Source: Buxus sempervirens (Eukaryota; Streptophyta; Magnoliopsida; Buxales; Buxaceae). From it: a stretch of 64,000 nt of DNA. The notes under the pieces are model-generated. The model was not told the DNA's origin and did not search any database. It worked only from the letters and a program-made list of their open reading frames with translations. The stretch spans positions 39,637,220 through 39,701,219 of the forward strand of contig OX387186.1 in the NCBI GenBank assembly GCA_947561395.2. Direction: 5' to 3'. How positions within the stretch are numbered: the first letter of the stretch is position 1; each line of letters opens with the position of its first letter. This document shows, piece by piece, positions 34,706 to 47,092 of the stretch. Made by a program: the position numbers and the translations under genes.

Positions 34706-37339
34706 AATGTAAAGCCCCTTATGCTTATCTGGAGATTGTTTTATGGAACATATCTCGACTTTATCTCTCTCTCTCTCTCCTCACACAGATGCGCATGCAC
34801 ACACACACACACATGAGAATTAAGGAGGGGAGCAGAAGAGGCATTGCTGTTAACTGTTGATGGCTTCCAATGACTACGATTTGGATGTTCTTCTTCAGTA
34901 TGAGACTGGATTTGGGAGTTCTCAGCTGTACAATTCTTGGCTATTGTAGCCAGTTATATTTTGGGGAAGCACATGCGATTCAGTTTTTGCATCATTTAAA
35001 AGCTGGTTGAAAACACTGTTAGAAATGGGAAAGTCATTATCCTAATTCTGCTTCACAGAAACAGAGAACATATATTTGGTATTCACTGCTGATTGTTCCA
35101 GTTAGTCATTGACTTACTGCATGCTTAAATCAACGGAGGGAGGTGGGTTAGCAACATATTAAGGATGAGAGATTTCATAGGACTGTTTTTGTTTTCAAAA
35201 CTTACATGACAGCATGAGTGGTTGATATATTTGTTTACACTATTGCCAGATAGATTTCAAAATTTTTATTCTTCTATTCAATCAAATTCATGCAGACATT
35301 GATACGATATTTGAAACTGGTTGGTGTAGGAAATCTTCCATAAAAAAGCTAGTTGCAGTAACTAGATACAATATGAATTTGTGAACAAAATCTAATATTG
35401 TCCACTTCCCTGGTGCAGGTTTGATGAAGAAAGAAGTTTATCTGGAGGGTGCTAACTGTAGCACTCCATTTGGGGGGGTCAACATTTAGGTTCACGTTGC
35501 TTACTTGAACTCTCATAAGCAATGTAACATGTCGAGCTCGTTAATGTAAATGTGAATGGCTCACAGCAAACAGATTGAAGTGTATTTGGACCCCAGGGAG
35601 CATCATTTAATGCCATATTTTTGGGTTAGAACTGATTAACTACACTAACGTTTGCTGTTTCTGCAGTTGCTCTTTACGGTTCAGCGTTGGGATGGGTCTT
35701 AAGTTCCGACTCTTTCTCCTTTGGTGTTTTTGACGCAGGTGTGTATCTCATACTGCTTGAAAGAAGTTTTTAAGATGCAAAGAAAACTATTCAGACTCCA
35801 AAAATCAACAAATAAGGGAGCCAAATTCAGTCTCTTCAGTACTCTAATATTAATCTCTACCTAAACCTCTGCCACCCCCTGGCATGGTATACAAAAGAGT
35901 TTCCTTCTTACTGGAACTCTTTCTAATACATCCCTTGCTCTTGTTATACAGGAAAAGATTGCTCTTTGCATTTCCACAACTCTGTCCCAATCCACTTCCA
36001 AGCCAGAACTCCACTCCCTGTTATAAAGACCCAAAGTGTTGAGATATCCCTTTGATATATATGGTTACACCATTACTTATCAGCTTAACCTTTTACGTGC
36101 AATGATTGTGGTTTAATATGGTATTAGATCAGGAGTGTTTGATAGTTAAAAAATTTACTTATCGACTTTTAGGTGAAATGCATTCACTTATCAGTTTGTT
36201 CGGATGTTATGCGTGCTTGGAGAATATGAGTTGGGCGTATGGATTACTTATACTGGTCAAAATGAGGCAAGCATGAGCTATAAGTGAAAGCCTAACCCGG
36301 CCTGGTATACATATTGTTCATAATTTACCATTTTATTATACGAATGGATGGTTATAAAATAAGTATTTTTTTGCTATTAGAAGTAATTAAACGGAATTTT
36401 AAACATGTAACATACATGATATGTTAGAATCTGAGTCCTTCATGAATGTATTTTTTTAGACAAATTTCTTCTTAAATTTTTAGATATACAAAAGTGAGAT
36501 TTTAAAGCTGGATATAGGAGTTGGGTTGGGCAGGCATAAACATGCATTAAGGTTCCAGAAAGAAAGCAAAAAAGGTGTGCAAGCATGCCCCATTGCTACC
36601 CAAAACTAGCATTCCAGTAAAGTTTTCATTTGGAGTTCCTTGTCATAAGAATTTAACAAATGCTTTATGTATGATATTAAAGAGAATCTAGGCCCGAGAA
36701 TTATTTGTAAATAATCTATGTTTTAAGGGATTTGAAATATATTTTCAAAAAATGAAGAGGGTCCAGATGATGCCATCTAATAAAGATTTAATTGCATAAG
36801 GATGGAATTAAAATATATGGAAGAGGATAACTAGTTCAATCCTAGCCTTAAAACAAATAGCAAAATTTTTTTTCTTATGGTGACAAGTTATTGTTATTTT
36901 TTTGATTAAGGCTTATTTTCCTTTTTGAAAAAATGTTTAATCAAGAGTCTTTCAATTAGTAAATAAATAAAAAGGTTAAAATTTGATTCTAGTGACTTTC
37001 TGATTAAAAAAATATCTTTCTTCCGTAATTATTAGTACAATTATGATTGGATATTGCGTATGTGTATGTGTGTTGAACGACGTAATACATTATAAATAAT
37101 GATATTTTGAATAGTTATGCTCAAGTTGACATGATATATAAGAGAGTTAGAATTTGTGGGGGTTTAATAATGAAAAGTATGGGTCTTTTAAGAATTAAAA
37201 TTTGATGTTAGGAAATATATAGCAAAAATTAGGATCTGCCATTTATTGAGCTCCTCTCTTGTTAATCCATGTGAATTATGTAAGAATATTGTACCCTTTT
37301 GAATGTTGAAAAAATGTACAAGAAACTAGCGCCAAGATC
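34706..37339. other. 3' flank of the At4g15545-like gene and intergenic DNA
   Basis: The first several hundred bases are probably 3' UTR; I could not fix a polyadenylation site. A (CT)n and (CA)n microsatellite lies at 34761-34813. The remainder is AT-rich, and I see no gene or clear mobile element. Confidence 0.4.
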
Positions 37340-37860
37340 CTTAATGGTTGTGATAACCTAGAAAATTCACCTAGGCGGATTTTAGTCATTTTCTAATTAC
37401 TATAATTTATAAATTGATTAATTAAATAATTATTAGGTTTGAAAACTTAATTAGCTAGGCTTAAGTTTGGTTTAATTTGAATTTAAATAGCAATACAGCC
37501 TACTAGGTGGAAAAAAGACATTTTGGTGATTACACTTTTATTAAAGGCAATTAATTTAGAAATAGGTAGGAAATGGGATAATTAGGTAATATTTAAAAAT
37601 AAGAAATAATAATGGGACAAATATTTAAAATAGGCTAGCTATTAGAGGTTTTAAAATAAGGGTAACCTTATAATCCGAGTTGGACTAGGAAAACCATAAG
37701 ACCCTATTGTAAATGTTAAATTAGAAGTTGTTATTAAGACTTTTAGGCATAATTAAGAGAGAGCTTGGACGTGTGTAATCCTGAGGAGATCTAGCTTTGC
37801 GCATTGGTGATCTTGAAGGTGAAGAAGGATTTAACAATTCAAGGAGATCCAAGGTTGATC
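37340..37860 (+). mobile_element. Truncated LTR fragment of the A-like superfamily
   Basis: The segment aligns with LTR A1 at about 5080-5320. Shared blocks are ATTTTAGTCATTTT, TTAAATAATTATTA, TTTGAATTTAAATAGCAA and TTTTGGTGATTA, in the same order. The rest of the LTR is missing; the LINE relic follows. Confidence 0.6.
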
Positions 37861-40800
37861 TGATTGACACCCTATTAACAAATTGAAAGTATAATATTTT
37901 CTTCCATAACATTAATTTGATGCCACTAGGACAGGGCAATGCCAGCATTTTCTCCATAAAAAGTGCACTGGATGATTGTTTAGATTTAACATTAGTTGGT
38001 ATGCCGGTATGCCGAAGATATCGTAAACTTTCTTGATGATGTTAAAGACCAAATTCTTTTATCCATGCCCAAAGAGGAAATAAGATGAGTAGCAAGAATC
38101 TTAAGAACATATTTGGGATTCCAAAAGGTAGTTAATTTATCAAGTTCCCACATACCTGTTTCTTGATTTATGAGTTGATTCACTCTAGTAAAATGGATAC
38201 TTTTTTGATTTTTTTCAACCTGTAACACCTGTGCTTCAGATCCAGCCCATCTATCATGTTCAAATGTTCAATGTCTACATGCTTTCCATTTGCTAATAAC
38301 CATGCACTTCCTCTATATATATCCAATGCTTAAGCTTTTGAAGTTGGCGCCAACTATAATAATGTTGAGAACTACACGAGGCTTCCATGAAATTCATGTT
38401 AGGAAAGTATAAATTTTTCATTACCATGGTCCATAAGCTGTGAGGGCCATCTACTAGTCGCCATGCAGCTTTAAGTAAGAGGGATTTGTTCATTTCAATA
38501 ATTCTCTTTAAATTCAATCCTCTATAGGGCCAAGGAGTTACGCGCTCCCAACATAGAGTGTTATGGCTTGAGAATCAGGTCCTTTCATCCAAAAGAAAGT
38601 TCTTGAAATCTGACTCAAATGATTGAGAACCACCTGTGGTAATTTGAAACATAACATATAGTGATTAGGCAAAGCATTAAGAACAGATCTAATTAAAGTG
38701 AGCTGTCCCATTTGAGATAAAAGTCTTGCTTTCCATCCCGCTAGTTTTTTGAGATTTTCTTAAGGAGATCATCACAATCTCTTAGAGAAGGCTTTGAACT
38801 AATGACAGGAATTCCAAGATATATATCCTGTATTGTGTCGTGGTACTTTGAACTTCATTTGGATATTTTCCTGGACAAGCTTAGAAGTATTCTTACTAAA
38901 GTGTAGAGAAGATTTTTGAAAATTCACTTCCTGTTCAGATTCCAAACAATAACGATGTAACAATCTTACCACAGAATGTACCTCGCGCGTTGATGTATAT
39001 CCATAGATGTTCACATCATTTGCGTACATGAGGTACGAGGTGGTTGTTCTCCCATGTACGAGGTGGTTGTTCTCCCATGACCAAGGCTTATACCTCGGAA
39101 TCGGCCTTGAGATTCAATCTTAATTAAGGCTAGAGAGAGGACCTGCTGGCATATTATAAATAAGTAGGGAGACAAAGGGTCTCCCTGTCTCAAGCAACGC
39201 TTAGGATGAATGTGTCCTACTGCTGAACCATTGAAAAGAACACATTATGTCACTGTTGTAACACATTGGAGTAATAATCTAGTGACTGTAGAGTTAAAGT
39301 CATAGGCTACCCAAACCTTTTGAAGAAATCTCCAACTTAGCTTATCATAAGCTTTTGAAAAATTAATTTTCAGCATATATATACCTCGGCCATCTTCTTT
39401 GCGCTTACAACTCTTTCTAGAAGGCTTCTTCTTTTTCCTTAAAGAATGACAGATCTCATGATGAATTAAAATATTTTCATGTATAAAGCTATTAGGAGCA
39501 AAAGCATTTTGTATAAGAGAAATCATATTGGCAAGGAGAGGTTGAATCCTTTGGACCAGTATTTTTTATTTGACTTTGTATGCCACATTATACAAGCTAA
39601 TTGGTTGAAAATTATTAAGTTTTCTGGGCTAAGGTACCTTTGGAACAAGAGAAATATGTGTATGGTTCAATTGGTGCGGCATAACTCCAGATTGAAAATA
39701 TTTTTGGACAGTATTTAAAACATCAGGAGCTATGATATCCCAAAAATTTTGATAAAATATTCTGGAAAACCCATCTGGACCTGGACTCTTATATCGGGGC
39801 ATATTTTTAATGATGGTCCAAATTTCATTAGAAGAAGGTATTCTACTAATATTTTTATTCTCTTCTCATTGGACACCAAAGCAGGAATTAAACCTGTGAG
39901 TTCGAAATCAAACCATTGAGGGGAAGATTTATAAAGACCACTAAAATGAGAAATGACAAGATCAGTAAGCTTCTTTCTATCAGTAATCTCCATGTTTGCA
40001 TCTGATTTGAGTGAGTGGATATAATTTCGATGCTGTCTGATAAGAGTTGACTTATGAAAAAACAGAGTGTTCTGATCACAAAAAAGCAGCCAGTTAATCT
40101 GTGATTTCTGAAACCAAAGAATTTCTTGTTGATTGAGGACTTGAGGATATTTTTTTGCAAGCGACTCTCTTCCTGAATTATATCAATTGTTGGATGGTGA
40201 GTCAACTTATCTTAAATCTCCGCAAGTTGATATTGTAATTCAGACTTTTCTTTTCATGGACGTTCCCAACAACTTGTTTGTTCCAATGTTTCAAATCATC
40301 ACCTGTAAGTCTAGACAGCTTAGACATGAGAAATGCCTCATGTTATAATTCAGGAAAAATGCCTCAAACCTAAAAGGACATGAGTAGCCTTTATTTTTCA
40401 TGCAATACATCCATAACAAAAAGACAGTGATCCGATGCTATGATCGGTTGAGAAAATATTAATGGATGTAGGAAAAGATCAGTAAGATCAATAGAAGCAA
40501 ACCCGCGATCCAATTTTTGAGAAATTCTGAGGCAACCATGTTGTCCATTACACAGTATATTTCGGTCCTTGCATTGGTATTTCCGAAAGATTACAATCAT
40601 CAATAAGGCCTTGAAAAGACTCCCGCTTACGTTTCTGAATTGGAGAACCACTTCGCTTTTCCGAACTATGTAATGTGGCATTAAAATAACCAAGCATCAT
40701 CCAAGGAAGACCATAAGTAGGTAAAGTGTTTTGAATGTAGTGCCACTGTTCCACCTTTGTTTCTAATTGAGAAGTTGCATGGACAAAAATTATTATCCAG

Positions 40801-41096
40801 GTTAGACCCTTATATGAAGATAGAAGAGTGATGGACCAGGAAGTTTGCTCCATTATTTGAATCTTCATATCAGAAGGCTAAAGTATAAAAAAAAACCTTC
40901 ACTCCTATTTACTGCAGGATATCAAAATAATTTTTGAAATCCAAACTTGCGAGACATCCGCTAAGTAAAAGCAGAAGATGCAATCGTCTTAGACAAAAGG
41001 ACCAAAGATGGTAAAATGGGCCAATATTTGATCTTTCAAGTGCTGTTGTGTCATAGTTTGCCCAAGACCATGACGGTTCCAAAATATTAGCTTCAT
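37860..41096 (-). pseudogene. LINE (L1-type) ORF2 relic: endonuclease and reverse transcriptase
   Basis: The minus-strand start (41096) reads 'MKLIFWNRHGLGQT', the usual opening of plant LINE ORF2. The endonuclease part follows ('LPWMMLGYFNATLHSSEKR', 'KLDRGFASIDL', 'ASDHCLF'). Reverse transcriptase blocks are 'KINFSKAYDKLSWRFLQK', 'RQGDPLSPYLFIICQQVL' and a catalytic box reading YAND where YADD is expected. A C-terminal 'IWSLTSSRKFTISSAY' and 'IKLMLWKKI' belong to the zf-RVT region. It spans about 3.2 kb against roughly 3.8 kb for full ORF2. Many stops, frame shifts and a 23-bp tandem duplication kill it. The C-terminal RNase H-like region is absent. Confidence 0.85.
39034..39079. repeat. 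23-bp tandem duplication inside the LINE reverse transcriptase
   Basis: The unit TACGAGGTGGTTGTTCTCCC plus ATG occurs twice with no mismatch. At 23 bp it shifts the frame, just before the YAND catalytic box in the minus-strand reading. Confidence 0.92.
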
Positions 41097-41099
41097 CAT

Positions 41100-42020
41100 G
41101 CCCAAGATTATGATGAATGAAAAGTGTTGTTAAATTATTTATTACAAATTATGGTATTAAATATGTTGTGTAATAATTTATTTCATTGAAGTTCGGTCTC
41201 ATGTAGTAAGATAAGGTTTATATTCAATTGTTTTTATTCACTTTCACTCACACAAAAATTGCTTTATTAAATCTGCAGCATAGAGTTTCATTTTGGGGTA
41301 AATGGAAATTGCAATTATGTCCTAACATAAGATTAGTGTTATATTATTACTAGAATCTGGAATGTTTTTGGGTTGACACCGATTATTGAGATTAAATTTG
41401 GAGTTTTTTTTTTCTTAAATATTGCATAAAAAATTATATAATGTATATAGAAAAATTAAAATCTTATTTAAATCATATATATATATTATAAAATATGTAT
41501 ATTTTATATAATATATAAAATTTTATATTATATAATAATAATATTATATATAATATAATAATATTATATTATGTGTAATATAATATATGTAATAAAGGTT
41601 CATTCGAGAAAAATGCACTTTCTAGGGCCTTGTGGGCATAGCTTGATGGTCATGTAGTTACAGATGGCGGTTTTTATGTGGTAGCCAGTCACATGGATTC
41701 TGTCTTGTGAACGGATCGCGGGGCTACCACTTATGTGAGTTGATTTTTGGATTGACCACCTTTACCTCTTTGTTAGAAATGGGGCTCAACGTAATACAAA
41801 CCTATCCTGACCCAACCCATTGGCACTCCCAGCCCATTCTAGATCAGGTAATTAAGACCCATTAACATAAACGATCAATCCAAACCATTTTCCACCCGTG
41901 CACATCATACTATAATTTACATATTGAAGAAGGTCGGTAATGTGAAAAATGTCATTCAAGCACGCTTTGTTCATAGCCCATTTTTAGTAAAAGGGCCGGC
42001 ATGCAATCTATTCCCTCATG
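41100..42020. other. Non-coding DNA with an extreme AT tract
   Basis: No gene is seen. 41440-41600 is almost entirely A/T with nested TATAATAT repeats. 41630-41760 has vague tRNA-like boxes (TAGCTTGATGGTC) and could be a SINE remnant, which I do not claim. Confidence 0.4.
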
Positions 42021-42839
42021 CTAGAAGATTGGGCATATAAAGCAAAAGCCAGACAACACCCAGAAGGTGTTAAAGGTAAGTACGGATCGATCCAAGATGA
42101 AGAAAACTTGCCGATGAAAAAGAACCAAAACCTTATCTGCAGTGATCTTATGCCTTCTAAGCCTTGTAATCAGATTCACTCCAGATAACGCAGCACCAAC
42201 TTGAGCTTGCATGGGAACGTGAAACCCACTTGGGGAGAGCTAAAAAGAGAGACAGAAACTGTACTTGAAGAGATATTTCAACCCCACTTGCATCTTTTGA
42301 TGGATAGTTATCTGGGGTTACTTGCCTTGCTAGCTCGAACAATGTTGCCTACATGCGGTTCTTGAAAGTATTTTAGAACCTGATTGGCTTAAACCAGCTG
42401 GATTTGCTTAGGTGGTGTTGGTGCATGCAGTGGTGGAACCAGGACTCCAAATTGGGGGGGGGGGGGGGGGGCGGCGCGTGGCGGCGCAAATAAGATATTT
42501 GATAAAAAATTTTTTTTTTAATTAAAATTTCAAAAGTTTAGGGGGTCCCTACGCCCAACGTGGTTCCGCCACTGGGTGCATGGATGATGGACCCAAGCTT
42601 GTATCTAGTGGGTCGACCGGTTCGACCAGTGATAGCGTCGTTTGGGTTAAGCTTTTAGAGACTTTGGTCGCGGAGATGTAAAGAAGATAAGCTTCAGTGA
42701 CTTTTTCGGTCAAGGAGACCAGTTGTTGCAAGTGGGAGATATCAGGCACCGATGGGAAACCAGAGGCACAGATACCCCAAGAGACATCAGTGAAATTGCG
42801 GCGATTAGGAAGAGAAAAGAACAATCTTGATTTGGTGAC
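42021..42839 (-). pseudogene. Unidentified coding-like fragment split by a MITE
   Basis: Three minus-strand ORFs (42824-42549, 42342-42157, 42212-42021) have protein-like composition, for example 'RNFTDVSWGICASGF', 'HLQQLVSLTEKVTEAYLLY' and 'AQVGAALSGVNLITRLRR'. I do not recognise the family. The first ORF runs into the MITE at 42428-42574. Possible splice sites exist, but I could not assemble a convincing gene model, so a decayed gene or retained exons of an unknown gene are both possible. Confidence 0.3.
42428..42574. mobile_element. 147-bp hAT-type MITE with a run of 18 G
   Basis: Perfect 8-bp duplications GGTGCATG flank it (42420-42427 and 42575-42582). Inverted ends are CAGTGGTGGAACCA and, in reverse complement, CAGTGGCGGAACCA. 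Eighteen consecutive G (42454-42471) lie inside the left half. The 8-bp duplication and CAGTGG ends fit hAT. Confidence 0.88.
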
Positions 42840-43079
42840 GTAGACAATTTATAATCTCAATTTTACCCTTTTTATTTGATTTATTTTTAGTTTTTAAATT
42901 TGTAAACATTTCAGGCGTAGTCTATTGAAGTAAATATGATTAGAAGAGGTACATGCACTACTGCACGTATTCACAGGTAAGAGAAGGTACCTACATCATC
43001 GCACTTATTCATAGGTAGTTGACGTGGCTTAAATAGTAATATAGATAAAGGGCTAGTCCAGTGCAAGAGGCTCACCAAT

Positions 43080-43225
43080 ATATTAGGTTTGGGGAGGGTT
43101 TGATGCACCTAACCTTATCCCCGCAAGCAGGGATGCCTTTTTCTGTGACTCAAACCCGCAATGGAGCGACTTTACCATGGCGCTAAAGGCTCGTCGCATT
43201 AATATTTTAGTTTCTATAGCATTGA
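43080..43225 (-). mobile_element. tRNA-derived SINE, Au-like
   Basis: Read on the minus strand, the sequence has an A-box-like TAGCGCCATGGTAAAG and a B-box-like GGGTTTGAGTC at tRNA spacing. It then has a body with GGGATAAGGTTAGGTGCATC and AAACCCTCCCCAAACCTA. This resembles the Au SINE found across flowering plants. No A-tail or target duplication could be fixed, so the ends are approximate. Confidence 0.6.
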
Positions 43226-44103
43226 TTTTTCTTATAAAATTGATTTTCAACTTGACAGGTACAGCCTCAATGACACCATAAATATATAGGCGGTAGGGTT
43301 CCATTAATCAAGATGGGATTAATTCATATAAACATTTCATAAATTTTAATAGGGAAATTGACCCACATGTTAACCTTATCTTAATTAAGAGTGTGTTTTG
43401 TCATTTTAGATTTTAATAACTATAAGATAATTCTCCGATCAATGGGTATTTTAGACATGTACTTGGTGCAAATCTTACAAGCCATGTGTGAGATTCCCCG
43501 GCTATGCATTTAGGTATATATGCAGGTTAAATCTTTAGCAGTACTCTAGGAGTCCACTTTAAATATTGTCACATGAAAAGCCCTTTATTGGTCATTAAAA
43601 ATGTTTCATCTTTTTGGGTAATTAAAAAAAAAAAACTCATAATTAAGAAAGACACTTAAAAACTTAAAATTATGCTAATATTGTAATTGCACAATTACAC
43701 TTAAAAACCTATAATTAATCATGCAAATATATCATCAATTCTGAACTGTTGGACAATCTTGTGCATATCTCTTAATCCATATACCTGAAATTTTCACTGG
43801 TTGACAAGCAATTGGATTGTATGTATTAGTGTACAAGAAGAAAAAAAGCTGAATGCCTTATCATTGATTTCCACGTGGCTAAAAAAATCATCCAATTAGT
43901 TACAGTATACGCGCTTACTGACTAACAAAGGAATGTATGTATTAGTGACAGTTTAGTTAGTTCTCCAACTGCCCCGGTAGCTAATCCGTTCCGTGGGTCC
44001 CATCTAACAGGACACGCGTAACTTTCCTATAACAGAATCGGAACATGGCAAGCCGCAACGGAAGAATCGGGTTCCACTGGCCAGTAGGACTGTACCTACC
44101 GCT
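43226..44103. other. Upstream region of the CCT gene
   Basis: No gene is seen on either strand. The region is AT-rich apart from the last 150 bp. The ORF at 43981-44178 on the minus strand is a shadow of the promoter and leader. Confidence 0.4.
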
Positions 44104-44110
44104 TATAAAT
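44104..44110 (+). promoter_or_regulatory. TATA box of the CCT-domain gene
   Basis: TATAAAT stands 84-90 bp upstream of the start codon, in a GC-richer setting than the surrounding DNA. The leader contains an (AC)n run (44154-44179). Confidence 0.7.
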
Positions 44111-44193
44111 TTCAGGCCAAACCTCTCACTGGGACATCGGAAAAGATTTGACAAACACACGCCCACACACACACACACATCTCTCCATCTTCA

Positions 44194-45350
44194 ATGGCTT
44201 CCATTTCTGAATTTGGATCTGAATACATCTTCCCTGCAGATTTCTGTGAAATCCCAGCTTCTGCTGCTGGACAAAATGCAGTTTCTGCAATGTGGGATGA
44301 AGGAAACTTCCATTTCTACAGCGATGGAACTGGCAATATCATGAAGCCTGCAATGGACACTCTTTCATCAGTTTCCGGGATGTCGTCGTTTCCTAAAGGA
44401 GTTGGGGTTCCGGCAATGGGTATGGCCGAGGTGGCATTGCCGGAATTTGACAAGGTTTGGTCTGGATCAATTGGAGGAGTGCAGAGTTATCAAACCGGAT
44501 ACCCTCAAGATGTTAATGATTTTGGGGAGAAATTCAGTGGTTTTACGTCTAACTTTCAGCCCGTTTATGTCGCCGGAGATGTTCAGGTACTCTGTTCTTG
44601 ACTTTACGGTGTGTTCATATGCACCATTATTTTATGTGCTTTGCACTCTAGGGGAATTATTTTTAGTTCTTTTAGAGAGTAAATAAGATAATTACATGGA
44701 AGTTGTCATAGTTCAGGTGAAATTTTCTTGTTTTGATCTCTGGATTACAGACATTTCAAGAGAGTCCATTGCCAAAGGAAGAAGGACCAAGCCTGAAAGC
44801 TTATCGTTATTCCGAGGAAGAAAGGAAGGTTAAAATTCTCAGGTACTTAAAGAAAAGAAACCAAAGGAACTTCAACAAAACAATCAAGGTAAGCTCGAAA
44901 ATCTGTCTTAGAATCTATATTATTTGAGATGTTAACTAATTGAGGAAGATAATTAAGTGCATACTGTTATTATTATGTCACTAACATATCAATCATTTGT
45001 AGTATGCCTGTCGAAAAAACCTGGCCGATAGGCGAGTTCGAGTTCGTGGGAGGTTTGCAAGAAATAGTGAACGAGGCGAAGAAGCAACGATGATCAAGAA
45101 CACTAATCGTCATGAACAGGAATTACTATACTATGATGAAGGCCCCCAGGTAACTTCACTGAAATTTGCCAGAAATTTTGTCTGGAGTTATCTCAAATTA
45201 TCCATTGTTTAGAAGTGCGGAACATGCATGATTCAGTATACTGAAACTTCCACTTGTGCATATATAATTTTTCAGATGCAAGACATTAATGGAGAGGGCT
45301 GGTTGCAAGAAGCAGTGACGAGTCTCATGTACTCACCTTATATTTCCTGA
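44194..45350 (+). CDS. CCT-motif family transcription-factor-like protein, four exons, 250 aa
   Basis: The exons are 44194-44586, 44751-44888, 45003-45149 and 45276-45350. All introns are GT/AG in phase 0, giving 131+46+49+24 residues. The CCT domain spans about residues 150-200 across exons 2 and 3: 'YRYSEEERKVKILRYLKKRN' then 'QRNFNKTIKYACRKNLADRR' then 'VRVRGRFARNSE'. It has the RNF and YACRK...ADRR...GRFAR signatures. CCT domains act in the nucleus and bind NF-Y subunits or DNA in flowering and photoperiod regulators. No B-box or response-regulator domain precedes it, so it belongs to the CCT-only (CMF) group, not to CONSTANS-like or PRR proteins. The N-terminus is acidic and Gly/Ser-rich without a known domain. 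ADRR, where ADSR is frequent, is a small variation. Start chosen as the first ATG after the leader. Confidence 0.9.
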
Positions 45351-45454
45351 TGATATTATGGAACTAATGTCAGTAGTGAAATATTATTAGGATTGAAGTG
45401 CTATTGGAGAACAGTTTTGGATAAATTTGTATTAATTACCATGATCAAGCTTTT

Positions 45455-45805
45455 GGCTCACTTGTCAAAGAACCAATAGGCCTAAAAGCTTAAGCTCATA
45501 GATGATGGTGTAACTATGTATATTGCAGGGGCCCAACATAACTTAAGCTCCTAGGTGATGGTATAAATATGTAAATAAAGCACCGAAAATATTAAACAAC
45601 ATCCCCCTGCACGCGCAACTTTGCATAAGAATATACATTGGTAGGACGAACATAGGGCAATCATACCCTTACTCTCTTGGCAGTTGAACACAAGACCTTC
45701 TGTTTTGATACCATGCATGTTAAACAACTAGTGAGCCTAAAATCTTAAGTTCATAGGTGATGGTGTAACTATGTACATCAAAGGGCGCCCAAACATATAT
45801 AATTG
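45455..45805 (-). mobile_element. Degenerate TRIM-like element
   Basis: Two related segments (about 45457-45560 and 45722-45800) share CCTAAAA(G/T)CTTAAG(C/T)TCATAG and GTGATGGTGTAACTATGTA-type blocks. Between them, TTTTGATACCATG (45703-45715) is a decayed complement of the initiator-tRNA-Met primer-binding site. This order fits a miniature LTR element in minus orientation. Ends and target duplication were not resolved. Confidence 0.42.
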
Positions 45806-46719
45806 AAAATTGACAATTAAAATTTAGGTTTGATGATAAAAATTTGTGATATATCACTTGAGTTAGTCATTAATGGATAACCAAAGGCTAGAAAAGGCCT
45901 TTTTGTTTGAGAATCAGTCAGCAAATTCAAATATTAATCTGTACCAAAAAAAAAAAAAACCTAAAATTTTAGTTTGTAAGCTTGCCCCACTGAACGACCA
46001 CTGATCTAAGCCGGCAAAAATAAACATAACAAGAAAGGAATGTATATAGAAGCTACACCCCCTGTATAATTTGATACACATGACATAATTTCTGCTGTTT
46101 CAACCATGGTTAATGGATTAATCTATTCAGGCTACAAACGCAATCTTAGATTGATGGATGCTTCACATCGGTTCGACATAACCAAAGTCTACTCATTGCC
46201 GAACTGGACCGGACGGTTTAAACCAGAAAAACCATGAAGTTTTTTTTTTGTTTTTGTTTTTGGGAAGGTTAAATCAAGGTTTGGCCACCTTAATACCCCC
46301 AGTTGGATCCGATCATAAGCTCGAGCTACCAAACTTGGCTTTTCTTAGGCATGTGGTGCGTGACACCGAGGCAGATATGCCTCAGACCATATGGCCATGG
46401 GTGCAACTTGCATCCAAAGACTTAGATGGTTTACTGGACGCTGCAATTCCGACCCGACGGAGTTGTCTTTTCAGCTAAAGCTTGAAAATTGCTTTGTTTG
46501 TCCTGAAATTGGAAGTGTCAAACCGAAAAAACTGTGAACCAATAGTATCGGTGAAAGATATATTGTTGGCTGGAGTCACAAATTTGGTATGTGGGGATAT
46601 GATGCTAAATACTTGCGACACAAGGCAAATCACATTTAATGGATCCTCTTTGGGAGTCAACAACAACAATAAACCATTCAGTTACTGTGAAGTGGAGACC
46701 CCAAATGCCATTGTTTATG
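45806..46719. other. Intergenic DNA without recognised features
   Basis: Short ORFs at 46248-46478 and 46482-46787 have no recognisable domain, and the second runs into a MITE. An A13 run lies near 45950. Confidence 0.4.
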
Positions 46720-47083
46720 GGCAAAATTGGTTTTTAGTTATACTTTTTCAATTCAAATTAATTTTGATTCAGTCACTCAATTCTTAGTAATTGAGAATTA
46801 GTGTTACTTTTTTAAAATAATTGACAATCAGTGTTATTCTACTGATGATGAAAAATTTCTTCCCAAAATACCCTAAAAAAACTTGCAAAACTTCACTTGT
46901 AACAAAATGATTAAAAATATTTTCAAATCTTTTGAGGTTATTTTTGGACAAAATTTATGATGAACAGTAAAATGACATTGATTATCAATTATTTTAAAAA
47001 AGTACCACTAATTCTCAATTATCTAGAATTTGGCACTAAATCCGAATTATTTTGAAAAAATATCACTAAAAACCAGTTTCCCC
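46720..47083. mobile_element. Mutator-like MITE, copy 2
   Basis: Long terminal inverted repeats of about 150 bp begin GGCAAAATTGGTTTTTAG and, in reverse complement, GGGGAAACTGGTTTTTAG. Flanking 9-mers TTGTTTATG (46711-46719) and TTGTTTTTG (47084-47092) match at 8 of 9. It has the same family structure as 23189-23543 and nearly the same length (364 bp). Confidence 0.78.
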
Positions 47084-47092
47084 TTGTTTTTG

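Noticed and set aside
41630..41760. Possible tRNA gene or SINE with a TAGCTTGATGG A-box-like sequence
   Set aside because: No convincing B box or cloverleaf could be drawn.
43083..43304. Minus-strand ORF of 73 aa, or a functional tRNA
   Set aside because: The A- and B-box-like motifs belong to an Au-like SINE; the tRNA fold is degenerate and the ORF is incidental.
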